Below are positions 14,483 through 22,333 of a DNA stretch of 23,741 nucleotides, in pieces. The DNA is from an uncultured Pelosinus sp. Its GTDB lineage: Bacteria; Bacillota; Negativicutes; UMGS1260. The position numbers and the translations under genes were made by a program. The stretch's first letter is position 1; every line of letters starts with the position of its first letter. The stretch is from NCBI GenBank assembly GCA_900550105.1, contig URQW01000043.1:1-23741 (forward strand). Reading direction: 5' to 3'. The notes under the pieces are model-generated. The model was not told the origin of the DNA. It did no database searches and saw only the letters and a program-made list of their open reading frames with translations.

Positions 14483-17400
14483 ATGGCAGGAAAAACAGAA
14501 GGCGAGCAGACTCCCTTTGTTCATCTTCATGTTCACACAGAATACAGTTTACTTGATGGGGCCAGCCGCATTGATCGACTGATCAGCCGGGCGAAGGAAA
14601 TGAATATGCCGGCGATTGCCATTACTGATCATGGCGTGATGTACGGTTGTATTGATTTTTATAAAAAAGCCAAAAAGGCTGGTATTAAACCAATTATTGG
14701 CTGTGAAGTCTATGTAGCGCCAAAGTCGCGGTTAGAGAAAACCACAAGAGAAGGCGATGCCTATTTCCATCTGATTTTATTAGCCGAGACGAATGAAGGC
14801 TACCGAAACTTAATTGAGCTGGTATCGCGGGGGAATACAGAGGGGTTTTATTATAAACCGCGAATCGATCGCGAATTGCTGCGGCAGTATAGTAAAGGGA
14901 TCATTGTATTGAGCGCCTGTATTGCCGGGGAAATTCCTGCCCAGATTTTACGAGGAAATTTACCGAAGGCGGAAGAGATTTTACAAGAATATCTTGATAT
15001 TTTCGATACAGATCATTTCTTTTTAGAAATACAAGATCACCGTTTGCCAGAAGAGAAAACGGCAAATGAAGCATTGATTCTTTTGGCAAAAAAATATGGT
15101 CTTGGCTTGGTTGCTACGAATGATATTCACTACATTCAGCGGCAGGATGCGGAATTTCATGATGTGTTATTATGCATCCAGATGGGAAAAACGGTTGATG
15201 AACCAAATCGGATGCGGTTTCCTAATGATCAATTTTATGTAAAATCAGGCGAAGAAATGGCTGCATTATTTCCTGGTCAGCCGGAAGCGCTAGCGAATAC
15301 CTTAAAGATTGCTGAACGCTGTCAGGTGGATTTTGACTTTGATCATTATCATTTACCGGAATTTCCGGTGCCGGAAGGTTATACCGCTCAATCTTATCTG
15401 CGCCTGCTTTGTGAAAGAAATTTAGAGCGCTGTTATCAAAATGTAACTGATGAAATAAAGAAACGTCTCGATTATGAATTATCTATTATTCATGATATGG
15501 GTTTTGATAGCTATTTTCTGGTTGTGTGGGACTTTGTGGACTATGCCCGGCGGAACGGAATTCCCGTAGGCCCCGGCCGCGGTTCAGCTGCCGGCAGTGT
15601 CGTATCATATCTTCTCCGAATTACCAATATTGATCCATTGCAGTATGGATTGCTTTTTGAACGCTTCTTAAATCCAGAACGGGTTACCATGCCTGATATT
15701 GATATTGATTTTTGCTATGAAAAACGCGGTAGGATTATTGAATACGTAGCTCAGCGTTACGGTGCGGATCATGTAGCCCAGATTATTACTTTTGGTACGA
15801 TGGCGGCAAAGGCCGCAGTACGTGATGTGGGCAGAGCGTTGAATCTTTCCTATGGCGAAGTTGATAAGATAGCCAAGTTGATTCCTAACGAACTTGGCAT
15901 TACTCTAAAAAAAGCGCTTGTCCAAAGTCATGAACTGAAAAATCTCTATGAGACAAATGAAGAAGCTAAAAAACTCCTTGATCTAGCTCAGGCGGTAGAA
16001 GGACTACCGCGGCATGCTTCGACTCATGCAGCGGGACTGGTTATTGCTAGGCAGCCTCTAACAGAATATGTACCGCTCCAAAACTCTACTGAAGGGTTTT
16101 TAACGACGCAGTATGATAAAGACTTGATTGAAGAACTCGGTCTGCTCAAGATGGATCTGCTGGGATTGCGTACTTTGACTGTGATTGGCGACGCTGTTGA
16201 TTTAATTAGAGAAAATCACGACAGCGCTTTTGACATTGAGGCCATTGCCTTAGCGGATGAAATAACTGCTGCAATTTTAGAAAAAGGTGAAACTTCGGGT
16301 GTATTTCAAATGGAATCATCAGGCATGACTCATTTAGTCAAGGAATTAAAACCTAGTTGCTTTGCCGACCTTATTCCCCTTGTAGCTTTATATCGACCAG
16401 GGCCATTAGGCAGTGGTATGGTAACGGATTTTATTGAAGGACGTCATGGCCGCAAAACAGTGAAATATTTACATCCGTTGCTTGAACCCATTTTAAAGGA
16501 TACTTTTGGTGTTATCTTATATCAGGAACAGGTTATGCAGATCGCCTCTGTGCTTGGAGGATTTACTTTAGGCGAAGCAGATCTTTTGCGGCGCGCCATG
16601 GGGAAAAAGAAGCATGAAGTTCTTATGGCCCAGAAAGATCATTTTGTTCAAGGTTGCATCAATAATGGACTTGAGAAAGGTTTTGCGATTGAAGTCTTTG
16701 ATTTGATGGCTCATTTTGCCGATTACGGCTTTAATAAATCGCATAGTGCTGCTTATGCTTTGGTGGCGTATCAGACGGCGTATTTAAAAGCGCATTATCC
16801 GCAGGAGTTTATGGCGGCGCTCTTAACAAGCGTCATTGGCGCCAATGAAAAAGTCGGGCAGTACATTGAAGAATGCCGTCGCTTAAAAATTGCGATTTTG
16901 CCGCCTGATATTAACGAAAGCCAATCGCGTTTTTCCGTAAGTGAACAGGCGATTCGCTTTGGCTTGGGAGCTGTAAAAAATGTGGGCGAAGGGGCTATTG
17001 AAAGTATTATTGCAGCTCGCAAACAAGATGGAAAATTTACGTCGATGATTGATTTTTGTCGCCGTGTTGACATGCGGCTTGTTAATAAGCGAGTTATGGA
17101 AAGTCTGATTTTATGCGGTGCTTTTGATTCATTAGGATATAAGCGATCACAACTGAAACAAGTCATAGATAAAGTCGTTGAAACGGCCCAACAACTGCAA
17201 AAAGATTTACAAAGCGGTCAAATTGGCTTATTTGGTGATGACGATTTGACAAGTCAGGTGCATATTGATTTGCCCGACATGCCGGAATTGCCGCTATTAG
17301 AACGCCTAGCTATGGAAAAAGAAATCATCGGTTTTTATATTACGGGTCATCCCCTTGATTCTTATCGTGAACAGTTTCGCTCTTTGACGGCGATCAAGGA

Positions 17401-17917
17401 TATTTTGTCAGGCGATCTTGCTGATGGGCGAACCGTACGCATTGGCGGTATGATTATTGGCGCAAAGCGAATCAGCACCCGAAATGGCGAGCTTATGTGT
17501 TTTTTAGAGCTGGAAGACTTGACCGATCATATCGAAATTGTTGTATTTCCTCGCGTTTTTGACCAGTACAGTTCGCTGTTACTATTAGATAAAGCCGTGA
17601 TCATACAGGGGCGTATCAGTAAAAATGAGGAATCTGCTAAGATTTTAGCAAGTAGCATTCGTGACTTAAGTGCAAGTATTGCTGATAACAGTAAAGAAGT
17701 GCACATTCGGATCGCTGTTCATCAGGAAACGCCAGAAATTATGGCTAAACTGAAAGCGTTGCTTGAGGCGGAAGCGGGAGAGTCGGTTGTGTATCTTCAT
17801 TTTGCCGGCAATAAAAAAGTAATTAAAACAGACCGCGGTTTTTGGGTTGATTTATCGACTGATATTGTGTCTAAATTACTGAATTTGCTTGGTTCTGGTT
17901 CGGTAACGGTCGCATAA
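14483..17917 (+). CDS. dnaE: DNA polymerase III alpha subunit DnaE
   Basis: The replicative polymerase subunit is 1144 residues from ATG 14483; TTGGAGG (14471-14477) is its ribosome site, although a TTG there is in frame. The N-terminal PHP domain has HLHVHTEYSLLDGASRI at 14-30, TDHGVMYG and GCEVYV, and its metal ligands appear kept. The palm has the catalytic aspartates of PDIDIDF (404-410, D405 and D407) and D558 in KMDLLGLRTL. Also seen are GPGRGSAAGS, the beta-clamp binding QIGLF at 913-917, and an OB fold starting VRIGGMIIGAKR. No intein and no PolC-type exonuclease insertion is visible, so it is of the DnaE type. It appears monocistronic, between the sepF terminator and a complex 3' hairpin. 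Confidence 0.97.
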   Translation: MAGKTEGEQTPFVHLHVHTEYSLLDGASRIDRLISRAKEMNMPAIAITDHGVMYGCIDFYKKAKKAGIKPIIGCEVYVAPKSRLEKTTREGDAYFHLILLAETNEGYRNLIELVSRGNTEGFYYKPRIDRELLRQYSKGIIVLSACIAGEIPAQILRGNLPKAEEILQEYLDIFDTDHFFLEIQDHRLPEEKTANEALILLAKKYGLGLVATNDIHYIQRQDAEFHDVLLCIQMGKTVDEPNRMRFPNDQFYVKSGEEMAALFPGQPEALANTLKIAERCQVDFDFDHYHLPEFPVPEGYTAQSYLRLLCERNLERCYQNVTDEIKKRLDYELSIIHDMGFDSYFLVVWDFVDYARRNGIPVGPGRGSAAGSVVSYLLRITNIDPLQYGLLFERFLNPERVTMPDIDIDFCYEKRGRIIEYVAQRYGADHVAQIITFGTMAAKAAVRDVGRALNLSYGEVDKIAKLIPNELGITLKKALVQSHELKNLYETNEEAKKLLDLAQAVEGLPRHASTHAAGLVIARQPLTEYVPLQNSTEGFLTTQYDKDLIEELGLLKMDLLGLRTLTVIGDAVDLIRENHDSAFDIEAIALADEITAAILEKGETSGVFQMESSGMTHLVKELKPSCFADLIPLVALYRPGPLGSGMVTDFIEGRHGRKTVKYLHPLLEPILKDTFGVILYQEQVMQIASVLGGFTLGEADLLRRAMGKKKHEVLMAQKDHFVQGCINNGLEKGFAIEVFDLMAHFADYGFNKSHSAAYALVAYQTAYLKAHYPQEFMAALLTSVIGANEKVGQYIEECRRLKIAILPPDINESQSRFSVSEQAIRFGLGAVKNVGEGAIESIIAARKQDGKFTSMIDFCRRVDMRLVNKRVMESLILCGAFDSLGYKRSQLKQVIDKVVETAQQLQKDLQSGQIGLFGDDDLTSQVHIDLPDMPELPLLERLAMEKEIIGFYITGHPLDSYREQFRSLTAIKDILSGDLADGRTVRIGGMIIGAKRISTRNGELMCFLELEDLTDHIEIVVFPRVFDQYSSLLLLDKAVIIQGRISKNEESAKILASSIRDLSASIADNSKEVHIRIAVHQETPEIMAKLKALLEAEAGESVVYLHFAGNKKVIKTDRGFWVDLSTDIVSKLLNLLGSGSVTVA

Positions 17918-17929
17918 TATGGAATAAAT

Positions 17930-18040
17930 AAAAAGACAGTCCTTTAGTCGGAATGAATTGCCCCCAATAAATTAGACCATAAAAATCTAACTTATTGGGG
18001 GCATATCAGAATGTATGACTTAAAGGGCTGTTTTTATTTT
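17930..18040. terminator. bidirectional terminator region containing a long nested palindrome
   Basis: Outer arms are 17930-17949 (AAAAAGACAGTCCTTTAGTC) and 18017-18036 (GACTTAAAGGGCTGTTTTTA). They pair imperfectly over about 18 bp with T-rich flanks on both strands. This fits a shared terminator for dnaE (+) and the YdcF-like gene (-), whose last codons overlap the right arm. Between the arms lies a second, stronger inverted repeat at 17960-18002. Confidence 0.7.
17960..18002. repeat. 43-bp near-perfect inverted repeat
   Basis: The left arm GCCCCCAATAAATTAGA (17960-17976) and right arm TCTAACTTATTGGGGGC (17986-18002) pair at 16 of 17 positions around a 9-base A-rich loop. It sits exactly inside the arms of the dnaE/ydcF terminator. 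The arms look like the terminal repeat of a small mobile element or IS, which I cannot confirm; it could also simply be part of the terminator. Confidence 0.75.
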
Positions 18041-18612
18041 GACGGGATGAACAGCAGGGCTGCTGCCGCGGCGCCTTCTCGCGCATATTGTTTTGCTGTG
18101 AAATAAATATTGTTAGGTAGTGGGGCCGGAGCGCCTGTTGCTTCAAGACCTATTTGGTTGGCGAGCAGTAGAGCGCGGTGTATGTGAGAAGTGTTTGATA
18201 CGATGATCGCATTATGACAGTTCATTTCTTCCATGATTTTTTTTGAGTTTGCTAAATTTTGATAGGTATTATAAGAGTGCTCTTCCATATAAATCACATC
18301 TTCTGATACGCCTTGCTGTAAAAAGTAGTCTTTCATAGCTTGTGCTTCTGAAATATCTTCATCGGAGCCTTTAGCGCCGCTCACGATGATTTTTTTGGCA
18401 TACCCTGCTTCATAAAGACGGTAAGCCTCTTGCAGCCTTAATTGAAGCACTGCACTAGGTTCATGACCGATTAATCGAGCGCCTAGTACAATGAGTACAT
18501 CACTGGGCTTAGGTTGACTTGTCAGGCCCGCATCGATGATGGGAACTTCGATGAAGAGAAAAAACGTGAGTAGAATGGTCGCGGTGAGAAACGCTTTTTT
18601 TGCTGTGATCAA
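18034..18612 (-). CDS. YdcF/SanA-like DUF218 membrane-anchored protein
   Basis: The product is 192 residues from TTG at 18612, chosen because AAAGGAGGA sits 7 bases upstream; the ATG at 18645 lies before that site and overlaps the promoter. A hydrophobic helix near the N-terminus (about 6-22) suggests a membrane anchor with an outside domain. DUF218 signatures are DVLIVLGAR, LRLQEAYRLYEAGYAKKIIVSG, EAQAMKDYFLQQGV, a conserved Glu-rich ESYNTYQNL-type motif (here EEHSYNTYQNL) and VSNTSHIHRA. Family members such as E. coli SanA and YdcF are linked to envelope integrity or vancomycin sensitivity. The biochemical role is unknown. Confidence 0.87.
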   Translation of the reverse strand: MITAKKAFLTATILLTFFLFIEVPIIDAGLTSQPKPSDVLIVLGARLIGHEPSAVLQLRLQEAYRLYEAGYAKKIIVSGAKGSDEDISEAQAMKDYFLQQGVSEDVIYMEEHSYNTYQNLANSKKIMEEMNCHNAIIVSNTSHIHRALLLANQIGLEATGAPAPLPNNIYFTAKQYAREGAAAAALLFIPSK

Positions 18613-18646
18613 CCTAATTCCTCCTTTAAGAAGAAGCATTCTCATA

Positions 18647-18652
18647 TATTAT
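18647..18652 (-). promoter_or_regulatory. -10 element for the YdcF-like gene
   Basis: A perfect TATAAT reads on the minus strand at 18652-18647, about 35 bases upstream of TTG 18612. The -35 (TTTTCT about 17 bp upstream) is weak and overlaps the tail of the permease terminator. Confidence 0.45.
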
Positions 18653-18664
18653 ACTCGTTTTTTG

Positions 18665-18697
18665 CATAAAGAAAAAGCTGCTCCTAGCGGAGCAGCT
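18665..18697 (-). terminator. intrinsic terminator after the GntP-family permease
   Basis: On the minus strand a perfect 9-bp stem (AGCTGCTCC/GGAGCAGCT, 18697-18689 with 18684-18676) and a 4-base loop are followed by TTTTTCTTT. It lies 20 bases after the permease stop. Confidence 0.93.
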
Positions 18698-18716
18698 ACT
18701 ATTACTGATTTTGTTT

Positions 18717-20111
18717 TTACAGAATGCCTGTAATGGAATGAAGCAAAATAATGAGGAAAACCATACAGGTTTTAATAACAGTCATAGCAAAAATATCTGG
18801 GTAGGATTCGCGGTGAGTCATACCGCAAACGGCGAGAAGCGTGATGACTGCGCCGTTATGAGGAAGCGTATCCATGCCGCCGGAAGCCATGGAAGCGACA
18901 CGGTGAAGAATTTCCGGGGACATTCCAATGGAGTTTGCCCAAGCGAGCCAGTCTTTAGACATTAAATCTAGGGCAATAGACATACCGCCGGAAGCACTGC
19001 CTGTGACACCAGCTAGTACGTTTACGGTAACGGCTTCTGATACGAGCGGGCTGCCACCGACTTTGATGGACATGAGAGCAGCGGAAATGTGTTTAAAGCC
19101 GCTTAAGGACGCAATTACATTGCCGTAACCTACTTCAGAAGCTGTGTTCATAATGGCAAGCAGGGAACCGATAGTACCAGCGTTTAATGCTTTGATCAAA
19201 CCACCTTTTGGCAGCTTTGTAATTCCTAGTAACACAGCTAGAACAATACCGCAGATCAAGGCGATAATTAAAGCCCAAATACCGAGAACGTTTTTTATAC
19301 CAGCTGCAACAAGGGGAATTTTCATGTCTTGGAAAATAGTAATTAATGAAGGGTCCCAATTTACTTTTGTAATCAAGAGATTTACGACGAGAACAGTAAT
19401 TAATGGAAGAATTGCTACATACCAAGGTGGAAGTGTTACGTCTTCTTTTACTTCAGGCTCATTTAAGGTATGGTTACCATAGCCTTCGCCAGCGGCCGCA
19501 GCTGCTTTACGACGATGTTCCAAGTAAAAAAGACCTAATGTGTAGATTAGAACACCACCGATAATGCCGAGGATTGGCGCCGCGTAGATTGTTGTGCCGA
19601 AAAAGTTAGTAGGAATGAGATTTTGAATTTGTGGTGTGCCAGGAAAGGAATCCATTGTAGCGGTAAAGGCGCCGAGGGCAATGGTACCAGGTAATAGGCG
19701 TTTTGGAATATCTGCTTCTTTATATAATGCTGCAGCAAAAGGATAGACGGCAAATACAACGACAAATAAACTAACACCGCCATAAGTTAACACCGTACAG
19801 GCTAGTACGACAGAGAGAATCGCTCTTTCTTTGCCCAGTGACTGAATGATGGAACGAGCAATTGCTTTGGCAAGTCCAGTGTCTTCCATGACTTTGCCGA
19901 AAACGGCTCCTAACATAAAGACGGGGAAAAACGATTTGATGTAGACAACTGCTTTAGCCATAAATAATTCCGTATAAGCAGGCATCAGGGGTAACCCTGA
20001 CATAGAAGCGGCAAGAAGGGCGAAAACAGGAGCGAATAAAATAACCGAGAAACCGCGATAGGCAAAAAACATAAGTAAAAACAGACTGAGGAGAATACCA
20101 ATTACATCCAT
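18717..20111 (-). CDS. GntP-family organic acid permease
   Basis: The product is 464 residues, almost entirely hydrophobic, with about a dozen membrane segments. It begins MDVIGILLSLFLLMFFAYRG and has a charged cytoplasmic-type loop near 205-225 (EHRRKAAAAAGEG). Matches to the GntP/gluconate-type symporters include FFPVFMLGAVFGKVMEDTG, YGGVSLFVVVFAVYPFA, TMDSFPGTPQIQN, and GVTGSASGGMSIALD towards the end. The family carries gluconate, 3-hydroxybutyrate and related hydroxy acids with protons. The divergent CoA-transferase gene and shared sigma-54 control region suggest a short-chain hydroxy or keto acid rather than gluconate. ATG 20111 has AGGATGGTG upstream. It is monocistronic, with its own terminator. 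Confidence 0.88.
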   Translation of the reverse strand: MDVIGILLSLFLLMFFAYRGFSVILFAPVFALLAASMSGLPLMPAYTELFMAKAVVYIKSFFPVFMLGAVFGKVMEDTGLAKAIARSIIQSLGKERAILSVVLACTVLTYGGVSLFVVVFAVYPFAAALYKEADIPKRLLPGTIALGAFTATMDSFPGTPQIQNLIPTNFFGTTIYAAPILGIIGGVLIYTLGLFYLEHRRKAAAAAGEGYGNHTLNEPEVKEDVTLPPWYVAILPLITVLVVNLLITKVNWDPSLITIFQDMKIPLVAAGIKNVLGIWALIIALICGIVLAVLLGITKLPKGGLIKALNAGTIGSLLAIMNTASEVGYGNVIASLSGFKHISAALMSIKVGGSPLVSEAVTVNVLAGVTGSASGGMSIALDLMSKDWLAWANSIGMSPEILHRVASMASGGMDTLPHNGAVITLLAVCGMTHRESYPDIFAMTVIKTCMVFLIILLHSITGIL

Positions 20112-20204
20112 TCTAAAATCACCATCCTAAGTAAAGTTTGAGAAAACCGATGAAACACGTCACTCCTTTCGGGGAAAAATTTGTGATATTTATAACAAGT
20201 GTTA

Positions 20205-20222
20205 TTGCAAGTTATATACCAA
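20205..20222 (-). promoter_or_regulatory. probable sigma-54 (-24/-12) promoter for the GntP-family permease
   Basis: The minus strand reads TTGGTATATAACTTGCAA. The GG (20220-20219) and GC (20208-20207) are separated by exactly 10 bases, as sigma-54 requires, and the -12 half TTGCA is perfect. The -24 half (TTGGTAT) differs from TGGCACG after the GG, so it is weaker than its divergent partner. The start would be near 20196, about 85 bases before ATG 20111. Confidence 0.6.
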
Positions 20223-20351
20223 AATGAGTGGGAATTTGAAAATAGTCGTATTATTTCTAAATAAATCGTTTGAAATATATAGTGAATTTTATGAAGTCAA
20301 AAAAAACAGAAAAATTATTTGTGATTACTGTGTATTAATATGTACATGAAA

Positions 20352-20388
20352 TGTCTATTAATTAGACATATATGTCTAATGTTAGACG
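20352..20388. promoter_or_regulatory. tandem dyad operators, probable enhancer-binding-protein sites
   Basis: Two dyads with the same half-sites lie side by side: TGTCTA-TTAAT-TAGACA (20352-20368) and TGTCTA-ATGT-TAGACG (20373-20388). Their centres are about 20.5 bp apart, close to two helical turns, so both face the same side of DNA. They lie roughly 130-170 bp from the -24 element of each divergent sigma-54-like promoter, typical of upstream activator sequences. The binding protein is not encoded in the window. Confidence 0.65.
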
Positions 20389-20529
20389 GTTTTATCAAAT
20401 GAATGGCTTGCAAATATTTTAAATAACGGGAATTGTACAAAAATATTTTGTAAGCAAACAATCGAAAACATTTGACTTTGTGAAGAAAAGTGCGAAGTTT
20501 TATTATAATTTTTCAGATTTTTAGAAATT

Positions 20530-20545
20530 TGGCACGGCAATTGCA
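20530..20545 (+). promoter_or_regulatory. sigma-54 (-24/-12) promoter for the CoA-transferase
   Basis: The sequence TGGCACGGCAATTGCA matches the sigma-54 consensus TGGCACG-N4-TTGCA at every defined position. GG is at 20531-20532 and GC at 20543-20544, with 10 bases between. Transcription would start near 20556, 40 bases before ATG 20596. It implies dependence on RpoN and an ATP-hydrolysing enhancer-binding protein. Confidence 0.88.
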
Positions 20546-20595
20546 TTTTTTATGGCTGAATAGGTTTTGAGTTTATCTTTAAGGAGGAGTTAGAT

Positions 20596-22158
20596 ATGGC
20601 AAAAGTGATTACAAAGCAGGAAGCGGTGGCGTTGATTCATGATGGCGCAACAGTAGCAACTTCCGGTTTTCTTGGCAGCGGTCATCCTGAAGCTATTACG
20701 GCTCAAGTAGAAGAAACTTTTTTGCAGAGTCAATCACCCAAAAATCTAACCTTGGTTTATGCAGCAGGGCAAGGGGACGGCAAGGATCTTGGGTTAAATC
20801 ATTTTGGTCATGCCGGGCTTGTAAAGCGAGTCATTGGCGGTCATTGGAATTTATCGCCAAAACTGGGCAATTTGGCTGTAGAAAATCAAATTGAAGCTTA
20901 TAATTTACCACAAGGAACGATTGCCCAATGGTTCCGTGGAGTTGCTGGCAAAAAACCTGGCGTCATTACAAAAGTCGGTTTAAATACCTTTGTAGATCCA
21001 CGGGTAGAAGGCGGTAAAATTAATGCAGCTGCTAAGGAAGATCTTGTTGAAGTTGTCGAACTCGGCGGCGAGGAGTGGCTGTGGTATAAGCCTTTCCCGA
21101 TTGATGTAGCTCTTGTTCGCGGTACTAGTGCCGACGAAAAAGGTAATATTACAATTGAACGCGAAGCTGTTTCGCTCGAAATTTTACCTATTGCTCAAGC
21201 TGCCAAAGCTTCCGGTGGAATTGTTATTGTTCAAGTCGAAAGAATTGTTAAAAACGGTACCCTAGCGCCGATGAACGTGAAAATTCCTGGTTTGATTGTT
21301 GACTATATCGTTGTAGCTGAACCAGAGCATCATAAGCAGACTTATGGTGAAGCTTATAATCCGGCTTACTCTGGTGAAGTGCGCGTGCCATTAAACTCTC
21401 TGCCTCCGATGAAATTAAATGAAAGAAAAGTCATTGCTCGCCGTGCCGCTTTAGAACTTATTTGTAATGCGAAAGTAAATCTTGGTATTGGCGTGCCTGA
21501 AGGAATTTCTATGGTTGCCAATGAAGAAGGAGTCGGCGACACGATGACCCTGACTGTTGAAGCTGGGCCTGTCGGCGGCGTACCTGCTGGCGGATTAAGC
21601 TTTGGTGCTACAACGAATGCCGAAGCAATTTTGGATCAACCCTACCAGTTCGACTTTTATGACGGCGGCGGTTTAGATTTAGCATATTTGGGGCTTGCCG
21701 AAACCGATCCTGAAGGAAATATTAATGTAAGTAAGTTTAAAGGTCGTGTTGCTGGTTGCGGCGGATTTATTAATATTACACAAAATGCTAAGAAAGTAGT
21801 TTATTGTGGTACCTTTACAGCCGGTGGACTCAAAGTAGCTGTTGGTGATGGCAAACTGACGATTGTTCAGGAAGGAAAGGCTAAAAAATTCCTAAAACAA
21901 GTGGAACAAATTACTTTTAGCGGCGCCTACGCTCGCAAAGTGAATCAACCTGTCCTGTATATTACCGAAAGAGCTGTATTTGAATTGACAGATAAAGGTC
22001 TTACTTTAACCGAAATTGCGCCAGGCGTGGATTTGGAAAAAGACGTTTTGGCACACATGGAATTTAAGCCAGAGATTTCGCCAAATTTAAAAACTATGGA
22101 TGCTCGTATTTTTACGGATGCGCCTATGGGAATTAAAGAAGAAATGCTTACTTGCTAG
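20596..22158 (+). CDS. family I acyl-CoA:carboxylate CoA-transferase (Pct/YdiF-like)
   Basis: The product is 520 residues, with both transferase halves fused in one chain. The N-terminal half begins KVITKQEAVALIHDGATVATSGFLGSGHPEA; the C-terminal half starts near 275 and has LGIGVPEGIS. The catalytic glutamate is E322 in TVEAGPVGGVPAGG, which would form the glutamyl-CoA thioester, and its position fits the propionate CoA-transferase/YdiF group. It moves CoA from acetyl- or propionyl-CoA to a short-chain acid. TAAGGAGGAG precedes ATG 20596. It is driven by a sigma-54 promoter shared in layout with the divergent permease and is followed by bcd. The true acid substrate (lactate, butyrate, hydroxybutyrate, acetoacetate) cannot be read from sequence. 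Confidence 0.93.
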   Translation: MAKVITKQEAVALIHDGATVATSGFLGSGHPEAITAQVEETFLQSQSPKNLTLVYAAGQGDGKDLGLNHFGHAGLVKRVIGGHWNLSPKLGNLAVENQIEAYNLPQGTIAQWFRGVAGKKPGVITKVGLNTFVDPRVEGGKINAAAKEDLVEVVELGGEEWLWYKPFPIDVALVRGTSADEKGNITIEREAVSLEILPIAQAAKASGGIVIVQVERIVKNGTLAPMNVKIPGLIVDYIVVAEPEHHKQTYGEAYNPAYSGEVRVPLNSLPPMKLNERKVIARRAALELICNAKVNLGIGVPEGISMVANEEGVGDTMTLTVEAGPVGGVPAGGLSFGATTNAEAILDQPYQFDFYDGGGLDLAYLGLAETDPEGNINVSKFKGRVAGCGGFINITQNAKKVVYCGTFTAGGLKVAVGDGKLTIVQEGKAKKFLKQVEQITFSGAYARKVNQPVLYITERAVFELTDKGLTLTEIAPGVDLEKDVLAHMEFKPEISPNLKTMDARIFTDAPMGIKEEMLTC

Positions 22159-22238
22159 TTTGGAGCGTCTGATGTACTAAAAGCTGAATATTTTGTAGAA
22201 AAATAGTTTGTATAAAAAATAGTTTCATGCAAAGGTAT

Positions 22239-22266
22239 TTTGAATATTTTGGCGAAAGAGTATAAT
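22239..22266 (+). promoter_or_regulatory. sigma-A type promoter for butyryl-CoA dehydrogenase
   Basis: TATAAT at 22261-22266 follows TTTGAA at 22239-22244 with 16-bp spacing. The start would be near 22273, giving a leader of about 60 bases. It suggests that bcd/etf can be expressed independently of the sigma-54-controlled CoA-transferase; no clear terminator separates the two genes. Confidence 0.6.
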
Positions 22267-22333
22267 CAGACAGTTTTCTTTATAACTCATGTTTCACTAA
22301 AAAAGGCAAGAGATAAAAGGAGAGTGTATTGTA

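Larger units (their letters stand above)
20112..20595. other. 484-bp divergent control region, permease / CoA-transferase
   Basis: This AT-rich gap holds no gene. It contains a minus-strand sigma-54-like promoter near 20205-20222, a pair of tandem dyads at 20352-20388, and a near-consensus plus-strand sigma-54 promoter at 20530-20545. A TATAAT at 20504-20509 has no matching -35. The rest shows nothing I can name. Confidence 0.8.

Noticed and set aside
18613..18645. N-terminal extension of the YdcF-like protein from ATG 18645
   Set aside because: It would begin inside the promoter region, and the extra 11 codons contain the AAAGGAGGA ribosome site that serves TTG 18612.
19135..19783. Overlapping open frames of 78-112 codons on both strands within the permease gene
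   Set aside because: They have no ribosome sites or recognisable motifs and lie wholly inside a well-supported membrane protein gene, so they are shadow frames.
20504..20509. Perfect TATAAT upstream of the CoA-transferase, with TTGACT at 20472-20477
   Set aside because: The spacing is 26 bp, too long for a sigma-A promoter, and no acceptable -35 lies 16-18 bp upstream. The sigma-54 match just downstream explains the gene better.
22248..22266. TTGGCGAAAGAGTATAAT read as a second sigma-54 promoter before bcd
   Set aside because: There is no GC at 10 bases after the GG, so the -12 element is missing. The TATAAT is better read as a sigma-A -10.
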